64,000 nucleotides of DNA from an uncultured Anaerofilum sp. (GTDB taxonomy: Bacteria; Bacillota; Clostridia; Oscillospirales; Ruminococcaceae), in NCBI GenBank assembly GCA_944385935.1, contig CALWZC010000005.1:101375-165374 (forward strand), in the 5' to 3' direction. Under the pieces are notes generated by a model. It did no database searches. It saw only the letters and a program-made list of their open reading frames with translations, and had not been told where the DNA came from. A program made the translations under genes and the position numbers. This document shows positions 36,286 to 44,556 of this stretch, one piece after another; the stretch's first letter is position 1, and each line of letters opens with the position of its first letter.

Positions 36286-36317
36286 ACATTGGAATTTGGG
36301 AAAGGGGAAAATAAGGA

Positions 36318-37340
36318 ATGTCAATGAATGATATTGGAATTGATTTGGGAACAACCTCTGTCATTGTGGCAGTAGAAGGAAAGGGAATTATTTTAAATGA
36401 GCCATCTGTAGTGGCAGTAGACCACCGCTATGATGATAAAGTTCTTGCTGTAGGTGCCGAGGCTTTTGCCATGGTAGGTAGAACACCTTCTTATATTTCC
36501 GCAGAAAGACCTTTGAAAGATGGTGTTATCTCCAACCATGTTCTAACCAAAAAAATGATACGGCAGTTTGTAAACAGGGTGTATGACTCTCGTATGATTA
36601 AACCCCGTGTGGCTGTGTGCGTGCCTGCTGCAATTACCGGCATTGAGAGCGATGCAGTAGTGGAAGCTGTGGTTTCTGCTGGTGCAAGACAGGTTTTCCT
36701 CATTGATGAGCCCATTGCTGCCGCATTGGGCAGTGGCATTGATATTACCCAGCCCATGGGCCACATGGTCATTGATTTGGGTGGTGGAACCACAGATATT
36801 GCTATTATTAGTTTGGGTGGCAAGGTGCAGGCAAGTTCTGTGCCAGTTGCTGGCAATATGTTGGATGAAGAAATTGTAAAGCATGTGCGCCAAATTTTTA
36901 ATTTGGTAATTGGTCTGCGTACCGCAGAGGAACTGAAAAAGCAGGTGGCTTGCTGCCCTCAATGCAAGTTTAGTGGTACCATGGAAATCAAGGGAAGAAG
37001 CCTTGTCACCAATCTACCCCAAAGGCAAATGGTAAAAACCGAGGATTTGTATGAGCCGGTTATGAAATGTATTGAACAGTTGGGCATTGCCGCCCATCAG
37101 GTATTGGAAAAAACACCACCAGAGTTATCAGGCGATATTTACAGTGAAGGTGTTGTGCTTACTGGTGGTGGTGCTTTACTAAAGGGATTGCCAGAGTATT
37201 TCAGCGAAAAGCTAAAAGTGTCCGTACAAGTGGCACCAGATCCCGTAAATTGTGTAGCTATGGGAACTGCCAAAAGTCTAACTATGGGTGACCAGTTGGA
37301 AACTGGTTTCTGTGATGCAACCCCACGGGCAGGAAAATGA
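36318..37340 (+). CDS. MreB/Mbl-family rod-shape protein (paralog)
   Basis: An actin-like protein that guides peptidoglycan synthesis. The 340-residue sequence has IGIDLGTTSVIV (phosphate 1), DEPIAAALGSGI, VIDLGGGTTDIAIIS (phosphate 2) and VVLTGGGALLKGLPEYF (adenosine). A Cys cluster, CCPQC at residues 212-216, occupies the spot where MreB usually has an IGSAYP-like phrase. mreC and mreD are absent, so this is probably a second copy such as Mbl or MreBH. It may start at ATG 36324, six bases after AAGGA. It follows comF by 32 bases. Confidence 0.9.
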   Translation: MSMNDIGIDLGTTSVIVAVEGKGIILNEPSVVAVDHRYDDKVLAVGAEAFAMVGRTPSYISAERPLKDGVISNHVLTKKMIRQFVNRVYDSRMIKPRVAVCVPAAITGIESDAVVEAVVSAGARQVFLIDEPIAAALGSGIDITQPMGHMVIDLGGGTTDIAIISLGGKVQASSVPVAGNMLDEEIVKHVRQIFNLVIGLRTAEELKKQVACCPQCKFSGTMEIKGRSLVTNLPQRQMVKTEDLYEPVMKCIEQLGIAAHQVLEKTPPELSGDIYSEGVVLTGGGALLKGLPEYFSEKLKVSVQVAPDPVNCVAMGTAKSLTMGDQLETGFCDATPRAGK

Positions 37341-37360
37341 TAAACTAAAAGACAAATTTC

Positions 37361-37406
37361 AAAAGACCATGTTCTCTGCAAAATTGTGGAGAAGGTGGTC
37401 TTTTTT
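37361..37406 (+). terminator. Terminator after the mreB paralog
   Basis: AAAAGACCA pairs with TGGTCTTTT, with an inner TTCTC/GAGAA stem, followed by a T-run. Confidence 0.85.
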
Positions 37407-37506
37407 GGTTGCAACAAACAGGTGAATATTTTAAGCCAGATGGGAAACAATACACATACAAGCCTTTTGAAAAAATGGCAATGAACAACAAGGAGGACAA
37501 TGGATT

Positions 37507-37695
37507 ATGCAAAATATTACTGAAAAAGAGCTAGAAGGCTATTCGCAGCTTTTGGGCAACGAGCAGAACGCCATCCAGAAGTTTAAAAGTTATGCCGAAA
37601 GCTGTGAGGAGCCTGCTTTGAAAAAAATGTGTGAGGATATTGCACAGCGTCATACACAGCATTATAAAACAATTTTGAATGAAATGAAGAAATAA
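37507..37695 (+). CDS. 62-residue ferritin-like/coat-associated protein
   Basis: An all-helical 62-residue protein: EKELEGYSQLLGNEQNAIQKFKSYAES and KKMCEDIAQRHTQHYKTILNEM. The two helices with NEQ and RHxxHY resemble half of a ferritin-like or CotF-type helical bundle. It lies 13 bases before the CotF-like gene and probably works with it. Exact function unknown. A GGAGG site precedes the ATG. Confidence 0.75.
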   Translation: MQNITEKELEGYSQLLGNEQNAIQKFKSYAESCEEPALKKMCEDIAQRHTQHYKTILNEMKK

Positions 37696-37708
37696 GGAGG
37701 AAAATTGT

Positions 37709-37975
37709 ATGTGCAGCTTTGATGACCAAGCAAAAATGACCGACTCTCTCAACACACAAAAAAGCATCACCCAGCAGTACAACCACTATGCAGGGGAGTG
37801 CTCCACCAAGTCCCGCAGAAATAAGCTGATGGACATCCTCAATGAGGAACATGAGATGCAGTATGAAGTATTTTCTGCCATGCAAAAGCGGGGATGGTAC
37901 ACCCCTCAGCAAGCAGAGAGCAAAAAGCAACAACAAGCCTGCAAGCAGTTTACCCAGATGGAAAAACAACTGTAA
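37709..37975 (+). CDS. CotF-family spore coat protein
   Basis: An 88-residue protein of the coat F family. The pattern MTDSLNTQKSITQQYNHYAGEC, then LMDILNEEHEMQYEVFSAMQKRGWYTPQQA is characteristic; the RGWYxPQQA end is highly conserved in clostridial coat proteins. It supports a spore-forming host. AGGAGG precedes the ATG, and it shares a terminator with murC on the other strand. Confidence 0.9.
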   Translation: MCSFDDQAKMTDSLNTQKSITQQYNHYAGECSTKSRRNKLMDILNEEHEMQYEVFSAMQKRGWYTPQQAESKKQQQACKQFTQMEKQL

Positions 37976-37985
37976 AAATACAGCA

Positions 37986-38021
37986 AAAAAGGATGGGGTA
38001 GAGTTCTACTCCATCCTTTTT
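37986..38021. terminator. Bidirectional terminator between cotF-like and murC
   Basis: GGATGGGGTAGA and TCTACTCCATCC (one mismatch as G-T) are flanked by AAAAA and TTTTT, so it can end transcripts from both sides. Confidence 0.88.
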
Positions 38022-38034
38022 GGTGCAGGAAAGA

Positions 38035-39402
38035 TTACTCAAAAAGCATGTGGGCGGCCTTGTAGACATCACCACAACCCAAAGTGATGACCAAATCCCC
38101 CGGTTGAGCATTGGCGAGAATATACTCTTTTGCCTCTTGGAAGGTGTCCACATAGGTACTGTTGGGAATTTTGTTTGTTAGGTCTTGGGCGGTGATATTG
38201 TAGTCTTTTTCCAGTTCCCGTCCACCCATAATTTTGGTTACCACCACATGGTCAGCAATGGGCAAAACCTTGGCAAAATCCTCCAGCAACATTTGGGTAC
38301 GGCTGTAGGTATAAGGTTGGAACACTGCCCAAACTTTACGGAAATCCAGTTCCTTAGCAGCTTTCAAAGTTGCTTCAATCTCGGTGGGATGGTGTGCATA
38401 GTCATCTACTACGGTGACACCGTTTACCTCGCCCAAAATTTCAAAGCGGCGACCAGCACCCTTAAATGTGCGAATGCCTTCCTCAATCCAGTGGGAAGGA
38501 ATTTTGCACTGGTGTGCAACAGCAGCCACTGCCAGAGCATTATAAATGTGATGATAGCCGGGTACATTCAGTTGAACATTGGCGATTGTTTGATGATGGC
38601 ATACAATCTCAAAACTGAAAAATCCCGGACGGTATTCTTGGATGTTATGTGCAGAGTAATCAGCATCCTTGTGAATGCCAAAGGTGGTAATATTTCTATC
38701 CAGTTTAAATACCACAGAGCAGGTATTCTCATCGTCTGCATTGGCAATGACCATATTGCTAGTAAGCAGACAGAAGCGATAGAACGCCTCTTTAAGGTTT
38801 TCCATATTTCCATAGTATTCCAGATGGTCTGCATCAATATTTAGAACAACTGAAATAGCAGGCGCAAGGTGCAAAAAGGTTCGGGCATATTCGCAAGCCT
38901 CTACAATAATTTCCCGACCAGTTCCGTTTTTGCCATAGCCGTTAATCAGAGGCAGCTTGCCGCCAATTACTGCGGCAGGGTCTTTTCCTGCCATCTCAAA
39001 TACTTGTGTCATCATGGTGGTGGTAGTGGTTTTTCCATGGGTGCCAGAAACACAAATAGAATTGGGATACAGGCTAGCCACATAACCCAAAAGCACACTT
39101 CGTTCTACTGTGGGAATGCCCAGCTTTTGGGCCTGTTGCAGTTCTGGGTTATCCTGAGAAATGGCAGCAGAGTACACCACCATATCCACATCTTTGATAT
39201 TTTCAGCTTTCTGTTCTAAAACCACAGAAATACCCATGGCACGCTCTGCATCAATAATGGAACCTTCATTCACATCGGAGCCAGTGATAGTATAGCCTCT
39301 AGCTGCCAAAATTTGTACCAGAGGAAACATTCCACTGCCACCAATTCCAATAAAATGCAGCCGACGGGCATTTTCTAGCAAATCAGAATTAAAATTTGAC
39401 AT
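38035..39402 (-). CDS. murC: UDP-N-acetylmuramate-L-alanine ligase
   Basis: MurC adds the first amino acid, L-Ala, to UDP-MurNAc in peptidoglycan synthesis. The 455-residue protein has FIGIGGSGMFPLVQIL for UDP binding, the ATP loop SGTHGKTTTTTM, EACEYARTF, and DDYAHHPTEI in the last domain. Length and motifs are standard. It is transcribed toward the coat genes from a probable TATAAT promoter near 39475. Confidence 0.97.
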   Translation of the reverse strand: MSNFNSDLLENARRLHFIGIGGSGMFPLVQILAARGYTITGSDVNEGSIIDAERAMGISVVLEQKAENIKDVDMVVYSAAISQDNPELQQAQKLGIPTVERSVLLGYVASLYPNSICVSGTHGKTTTTTMMTQVFEMAGKDPAAVIGGKLPLINGYGKNGTGREIIVEACEYARTFLHLAPAISVVLNIDADHLEYYGNMENLKEAFYRFCLLTSNMVIANADDENTCSVVFKLDRNITTFGIHKDADYSAHNIQEYRPGFFSFEIVCHHQTIANVQLNVPGYHHIYNALAVAAVAHQCKIPSHWIEEGIRTFKGAGRRFEILGEVNGVTVVDDYAHHPTEIEATLKAAKELDFRKVWAVFQPYTYSRTQMLLEDFAKVLPIADHVVVTKIMGGRELEKDYNITAQDLTNKIPNSTYVDTFQEAKEYILANAQPGDLVITLGCGDVYKAAHMLFE

Positions 39403-39474
39403 TATAACACCTCAATTAAATCCTCTGTACCAGCCACATTCAAGTTCTGTAGTATAGGGATGGTTTATTGTTAT

Positions 39475-39503
39475 ATTATACTATCCTACAGTGTGAAAAT
39501 AAA
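39475..39503 (-). promoter_or_regulatory. Probable promoter of murC
   Basis: On the minus strand TTTATT and TATAAT are 17 bases apart, about 70 bases before the murC start. The -35 is weak. Confidence 0.5.
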
Positions 39504-39655
39504 CTCTTTTTTTGAAAAAAATAAAAAAATATATAAAACTGTTTCGCTGTCATGGAAAAATGTTGCTTTTTTTCGGAGGGGAAAATTATTGCTTTTTGAC
39601 TAAAAACGTGGGAAAATATAGGGGGATTTTATAAATATAAAAGGAGGCTTTTGAA

Positions 39656-39850
39656 ATGGAAGAAAGTAGCCTTGAACAGAAAAAGCGACCCTTGCAGATT
39701 ACTCTTTCTGCATTGATGGCGCAGGGAATGCACCTCACCTTGGCAAAACGAGTCTATGTACATTTAGCAAAATTTGCAGAAAAGCATCCAGAATATAACC
39801 AGTATGATATTCTCATTGCTATGGGCAAAGAAATTGCAATTATTTTATAA
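39656..39850 (+). CDS. 64-residue unrecognised protein upstream of the coat locus
   Basis: A soluble, basic, helical protein (KRPLQITLSALMAQGMHLTLAKRVYVHLAKFAEKHPEYNQYDILIAMGKEIAII). AAGGAGG lies eight bases before the ATG and a terminator follows, so it is a transcription unit of its own. I see no good sigma-A promoter in the AT-rich 250 bases before it, so a sporulation sigma factor is possible. Family unknown. Confidence 0.7.
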   Translation: MEESSLEQKKRPLQITLSALMAQGMHLTLAKRVYVHLAKFAEKHPEYNQYDILIAMGKEIAIIL

Positions 39851-39869
39851 TTTATAGAGAATCAGATAG

Positions 39870-39912
39870 AAATAGCCCTTTGCAGAGCAACCATCTGCAA
39901 AGGGCTATTTTT
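39870..39912 (+). terminator. Terminator after the 64-residue protein gene
   Basis: AAATAGCCCTTTGCAGA and TCTGCAAAGGGCTATTT form a perfect 17-base-pair stem with a seven-base loop and a T-run. Confidence 0.95.
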
Positions 39913-39995
39913 GTGCTTTTTCAAACATGGAATGGAATATCCCCCTTTGGACGGGCATAAGATACAGCAGAACCAGAAAGGGGCGATGAAACAGA

Positions 39996-41507
39996 ATGGA
40001 AGCAAAAATTTTTCGTGATACCATCGAAAGTGCTGTAAAGCTCTGTGATGCCAAAGCAGAGGTTGCGCTAGAAACTGAAATGATGATTCCTGACTATCTG
40101 CCGCAGATTTTTAAAATTGTAAAATGCTTTGTCCAGCCGGTTGTTCTGCAAAAGCAACCTTCTGCAGGGCGGTTGACTTTAGAGGGGTATCTGCGGTGTG
40201 TGGTATTTTATCAAGCAGAGCAAAACCAAAAATTGTGTACCAGCGAGCAAAAGGTTCCTTTTAGCAAAACCATCGACCTGCCCGACCATCATGCAAATTG
40301 GATTTCCACAGTGGTGGCAGGAGAGGTGGAGTACCTAAACTGTCGGGCAGTAAACCAGCGGCGTATTGATATTCGGGGTGCTTGTGTTTTAAGTGTGAAG
40401 GTGTTCGGACAGGAGGACTGCAATGCTGTTACCGCTTTGGCAGAAGCAGGCATGGAGCAAAAACTAGAAACACTGGAGGCCATTCAGCAGTTGGCTGTAT
40501 GCGATAAATTGGTGACCGCAGAGGAAAATGTTCGCTTTGAACAGCCAATGGAAAGCATTTTGCAAATTGATGGAAACGCTGTGCTGCAAGAAGTGAAGTT
40601 GATTCATGGCAAAGCGGTGATAAAAGGGGAGATTTATGCAAAAATACTGTATCTTACCCCCTCAGTGGAGATGGTCACACTGGAAAAGACCGTGCCATTT
40701 AGCCAAATTTTAGATTTGGATGGGGCCGATGAGGGCTGTCAGTGGGCAGGCTGGGCAGAGGTAACAGGTTGCACCTTGATGGCAGGCAATGCCGAAAGCG
40801 GAGAGGTTCTTTCTGCCACTGCTATGCTTCATTTGCAGGTGTGGCGCATTGCACAGCGCAGCATTGTGGCGGATGCTTTTTCTACCCAATACGAAACTAC
40901 ATTAGAAAAACAAACCTTCTGTGTAGCGCAACCAGTTACCAAGCTGGAAGAACAGGTTGAGGTGGTATGCAGTGGGCAACTACCAGATGAAGGAGCGCAG
41001 ATTGTAACCTGTATGGCCACTGTATGCCCTCCAGAACTTTTGCCAGACGAAAAGGGAACCTTGCTAAGAGGTAGAGCTGTGGCACACATTATCTGCCTCA
41101 ATTCTTTGGGAGAAATGGAATGCTATGACCGTGCTTGTGAGTACCAACTGGATAAAGGGTGGCAGATTGCCCCTGAACAACTTGATTTGGCAGTACAGGC
41201 TGCTTTAGTAGAGGTTCGTGCAGAAAAAGACGGCGACCAAGCACAGGCAAAACTGACCATCCGACTCAGCGGAATGGTCACAAGACGTGCTCCTGTATCT
41301 ATGGTGACAGGTGTAGAATGTGGGCAAGAATTGGAGCCAGACCAAAATGGCGTTGCCTTGCGGATTTACTATGCTTGTGCTGGGGAAGATGTCTTTGATA
41401 TTGCACGCAATTACCACGCTAGCCCTTCGGCAATTTTGCAAGCGGCAGGGTTGGAAGAAATGGTATTAGAGCAACCTGCTCGGTTGTTGATTCCAGTATT
41501 GAACTGA
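39996..41507 (+). CDS. SPOCS (DUF3794) and LysM domain spore protein
   Basis: A 503-residue protein with repeated SPOCS/DUF3794 domains through the first 430 residues and one C-terminal LysM domain (YACAGEDVFDIARNYHASPSAILQAAGLEE) that would bind peptidoglycan or cortex. Proteins of this build occur in clostridial spore coats and cortex, playing a part like SafA or SpoVID of Bacillus. It lies 13 bases before spoIVA, so the two are coexpressed. The ribosome site AAAGGGG is 12 bases from the ATG, a little distant. Confidence 0.9.
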   Translation: MEAKIFRDTIESAVKLCDAKAEVALETEMMIPDYLPQIFKIVKCFVQPVVLQKQPSAGRLTLEGYLRCVVFYQAEQNQKLCTSEQKVPFSKTIDLPDHHANWISTVVAGEVEYLNCRAVNQRRIDIRGACVLSVKVFGQEDCNAVTALAEAGMEQKLETLEAIQQLAVCDKLVTAEENVRFEQPMESILQIDGNAVLQEVKLIHGKAVIKGEIYAKILYLTPSVEMVTLEKTVPFSQILDLDGADEGCQWAGWAEVTGCTLMAGNAESGEVLSATAMLHLQVWRIAQRSIVADAFSTQYETTLEKQTFCVAQPVTKLEEQVEVVCSGQLPDEGAQIVTCMATVCPPELLPDEKGTLLRGRAVAHIICLNSLGEMECYDRACEYQLDKGWQIAPEQLDLAVQAALVEVRAEKDGDQAQAKLTIRLSGMVTRRAPVSMVTGVECGQELEPDQNGVALRIYYACAGEDVFDIARNYHASPSAILQAAGLEEMVLEQPARLLIPVLN

Positions 41508-41520
41508 AAGGAGAACAAAA

Positions 41521-42993
41521 ATGGACGCAAGCATGATTTATCACGACATTGCCCAGCGTACAGGCGGTGATATCTATATCGGTGTGGTGGGGCCAGTTCG
41601 CACCGGCAAAAGCACCTTTATCAAACGGTTTATGGAAACCATGCTTATTCCTCGCATTTCCTCAGAGGGAGTAAAGCAAAGGGCAAAAGATGAGTTGCCC
41701 CAGTCTGCCGCAGGCCGTACCATCATGACCACAGAGCCCAAATTTGTGCCAGAAACAGCCGTTTCGGTGGAATTGGAGGGGGGCGGCAGCTTTCGGGCAA
41801 GGCTGATTGACTGTGTGGGCTATATGGTTCCAGGAGCCATGGGTCACGAGGAGGACGAAAAGCCCCGCATGGTAAAAAGCCCATGGTTTGAGGAGGAAAT
41901 TCCTTTTGACCTTGCAGCAGAAACTGGAACCCGCAAGGTAATTTGTGAGCACTCTACCATTGGTTTGGTGATTACCACAGATGGCAGTATTAGCGACATC
42001 CCCCGTGCAGGCTATGAAAAGGCGGAAGAACGAGTAATTGCAGAACTAGAAAATATCAAAAAGCCCTTTGTAATTTTGCTAAACTGTGTTTCTCCCCAAA
42101 GCCCCGAAAGCATTCAGCTTGCTAAAGATTTAAGCCAAAAATATGGCAGAACTGTTTTGCCAATAAGCTGTGTAGATTTGAACCAAGAGGATTTTGTTCG
42201 TATCTTAAAAGGGGTTTTGTACGAGTTTCCTGTACGACAGGTGGATTTTGTGCTTCCCCGCTGGGTAACCATGTTGGACAATGACCACTGGCTACAACAA
42301 CAGGTATATACATCTGTTCGGGAATGGGCGGAGACCATCACACAGATGAAGGATGCTGTGCAGGGAAACACTGTGGAGTGTGAAAGCTGTTCGGATTGCC
42401 AACTAGATGCGCTGGATATGGCAACGGGAACTGTTCGCATGAAAATGGACTTGAAGCCAGGAATTTTCTATCAGGTACTGGGGGAGCAAACCGGTCTGGA
42501 AATTTGCGATGAAGCTAGTTTGATGCCTTGTATCATTCAGCTTGCAAAGGCAAAGCGGGAATATGAGAAAATTCGGGGTGCCATTGAGCAGGTAGAGGCA
42601 ACAGGCTATGGAATTGTAATGCCAACCTTGAACGAACTAAAACTAGAGGAACCGGAAATTGTGAAACAAGGTGGGCGGTATGGTGTTCGTCTGCGTGCCA
42701 GTGCTCCCTCTGTGCACATGATGAAAGCAGTGATTTCCACAGAGGTTAGCCCCATTGTGGGAAGTGAACGGCAAAGCGAAGAACTGGTAAAAAGTTTGCT
42801 GGAGGACTTTGAGCAAGACCCCATTAAAATTTGGGAATCCAATATTTTTGGAAAGAGTCTGCATGAACTGGTAAATGAAGGGTTGCAAAATAAATTACTC
42901 CATATGCCCCAAGAGGCAAGAGCAAGATTGCAGGAAACCCTTGAGAGAGTTATCAACGAAGGATGCAGCGGCTTGATTTGCATTATTTTATAA
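41521..42993 (+). CDS. spoIVA: Stage IV sporulation protein A
   Basis: SpoIVA is the ATPase that polymerises on the forespore surface and forms the base of the spore coat. The 490-residue protein has the Walker A GPVRTGKSTFIKRF, TMEPKF-like TTEPKFVP, and a family-typical end with GCSGLICIIL. Length matches Bacillus SpoIVA (492). AAAGGAG precedes the ATG. Its upstream partner is the SPOCS-LysM protein. Confidence 0.98.
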   Translation: MDASMIYHDIAQRTGGDIYIGVVGPVRTGKSTFIKRFMETMLIPRISSEGVKQRAKDELPQSAAGRTIMTTEPKFVPETAVSVELEGGGSFRARLIDCVGYMVPGAMGHEEDEKPRMVKSPWFEEEIPFDLAAETGTRKVICEHSTIGLVITTDGSISDIPRAGYEKAEERVIAELENIKKPFVILLNCVSPQSPESIQLAKDLSQKYGRTVLPISCVDLNQEDFVRILKGVLYEFPVRQVDFVLPRWVTMLDNDHWLQQQVYTSVREWAETITQMKDAVQGNTVECESCSDCQLDALDMATGTVRMKMDLKPGIFYQVLGEQTGLEICDEASLMPCIIQLAKAKREYEKIRGAIEQVEATGYGIVMPTLNELKLEEPEIVKQGGRYGVRLRASAPSVHMMKAVISTEVSPIVGSERQSEELVKSLLEDFEQDPIKIWESNIFGKSLHELVNEGLQNKLLHMPQEARARLQETLERVINEGCSGLICIIL

Positions 42994-43004
42994 ACAAAGA
43001 AAAC

Positions 43005-43044
43005 ATCTCCCTTATGAGCAACAAACTCATGGGGGAGATATTTT
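43005..43044. terminator. Bidirectional terminator between spoIVA and deoB
   Basis: ATCTCCC and GGGAGAT, with inner ATGAG/CTCAT, form an interrupted stem. T-runs are modest on both strands. Confidence 0.75.
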
Positions 43045-43103
43045 GTGTGGTCTGTTTGACTTTTCCAATATGGGATTGGGATTATCTCAAACAGCGATAG
43101 TTT

Positions 43104-44279
43104 TTATTTTGTGTATATTTCTTTCCAAAGGCTGTTGCCATCCAGTGCAGCATCTACGCCCAAAGCCTCGCAGATGGTAGCAGCAATGCAACCAAAGCCT
43201 TTCACGGTTCCCAAGTTGGTGTTTTCCTGTACACCCTTGCCATATACCAGCAAAGGAACCATCTCACGGGAATGGTCAGTGGAGGGAGTAGCAGGGTCAC
43301 AGCCGTGGTCAGCGGTAATTATCAAGAGGTCATCTTCTGTCAACAGGGGCAGCAATTCACCAAGTTGTTGGTCAAATTCTGTGGCAGCGGCAGCATATCC
43401 GGCAACATCATTTCTATGGCCATAGACCATATCAAAATCCACCAAGTTGACAAAAGCAAGTCCCTCAAAATCCTCTTTGGCAAGCTGTAGAGTTATTTCC
43501 ATACCATGGTGGTTACTGGTGGTGCGGTAGGTTTTGCTGATTCCTTTCCCTGCAAAGATGTCGTAAATTTTACCCACGCCAATGGTGTCCTTTCCCGCCT
43601 TTTGCAGAATGTCCAGCATGGTATCTTTGGGAGGCAACAGGGAGTAATCATGGCGGCGACTGGTGCGGCGGAAGTTTTCCGCAGAGGTGCCCTCAAAGGG
43701 GCGGGCGATTACCCTGCCTACAGCGTGTTCTCCTTGCAGAATGTTTCGGGCAATCTCACAATATTTGTAGAGCTGCTCCACAGGAACAATGCTCTCGTTG
43801 GCTGCAATTTGGAATACACTGTCGGCACTGGTATAGACAATCAAAGCCCCTGTTTTTAGATGTTCTTCCCCATAATCTCGAATTACATCGGTGCCGGAAT
43901 AGGGCAGATTGCAGATGGTTTTGCAACCGGTTTGCTTTTCAAATTCTTCAATTACAGCAGGGGGGAAACCCTTGGGATAGGTGGGCAATGGGCGGGGGCT
44001 GACAATGCCAGCAATTTCCCAATGGCCGATGGTGGTGTCCTTGCCGAGGCTTTGTTCTTGTAGGCGACCAAAGGCTCCCAAGCTGGTTTGGCAAGAGCCT
44101 TTGTCTGGGGTGCCTTCAATCTGGAACAAGCCCAACTGCTCCAGATGTGGGGTGTGAAAATTGGGATGGCTTGCAATGGCTGCCAGTGTGTTGGAGCCTT
44201 CATCCCCAAAGTTGGCGGCATCGGGGGCGTTGCCCACACCAAAGCTGTCTAGTACAATAAGAAAGATTCTTTTTTTCAT
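43104..44279 (-). CDS. deoB: Phosphopentomutase
   Basis: DeoB converts ribose-1-phosphate or deoxyribose-1-phosphate to the 5-phosphate, feeding DeoC. The 391-residue alkaline-phosphatase-superfamily protein has VLDSFGVGNAPDAANFGD, the phospho-Thr loop KDTTIGHWEIAG, and metal ligands in DFDMVYGHRNDVAGY and TADHGCDPATPSTDHSREMVP. It is alone on the minus strand. deoC lies 21 kb away in a different operon. Confidence 0.97.
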   Translation of the reverse strand: MKKRIFLIVLDSFGVGNAPDAANFGDEGSNTLAAIASHPNFHTPHLEQLGLFQIEGTPDKGSCQTSLGAFGRLQEQSLGKDTTIGHWEIAGIVSPRPLPTYPKGFPPAVIEEFEKQTGCKTICNLPYSGTDVIRDYGEEHLKTGALIVYTSADSVFQIAANESIVPVEQLYKYCEIARNILQGEHAVGRVIARPFEGTSAENFRRTSRRHDYSLLPPKDTMLDILQKAGKDTIGVGKIYDIFAGKGISKTYRTTSNHHGMEITLQLAKEDFEGLAFVNLVDFDMVYGHRNDVAGYAAAATEFDQQLGELLPLLTEDDLLIITADHGCDPATPSTDHSREMVPLLVYGKGVQENTNLGTVKGFGCIAATICEALGVDAALDGNSLWKEIYTK

Positions 44280-44446
44280 AGGTTCACTCCTTTATTGACA
44301 AAATTACCATGGTTTATCTTTTTCGAATCGAGGCAAAAATATCCATATGATGTTACATTATACCATATTTTTTCAACAATGCTACCAGTAATGACTGGAT
44401 TTGCCGACAGAAATGTAATTTTTTTGCATAGAATTGCGTTGAGTGC

Positions 44447-44475
44447 TTGCCCACAAGGACAAGATATGATATGAT
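44447..44475 (+). promoter_or_regulatory. Promoter of pyk
   Basis: TTGCCC and TATGAT are 17 bases apart; a second TATGAT overlaps it upstream. Confidence 0.6.
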
Positions 44476-44556
44476 ATGTGATGGTCAAGGCAAAACGGTG
44501 TGTTTCTATGTTAATATTTTGTCAATCTTAATATTCTCAAAAGGAGTGTCGAATAG

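Noticed and set aside
38185..38844. 219-codon open frame on the plus strand opposite murC
   Set aside because: murC motifs are complete on the minus strand; this frame has no ribosome site or domain.
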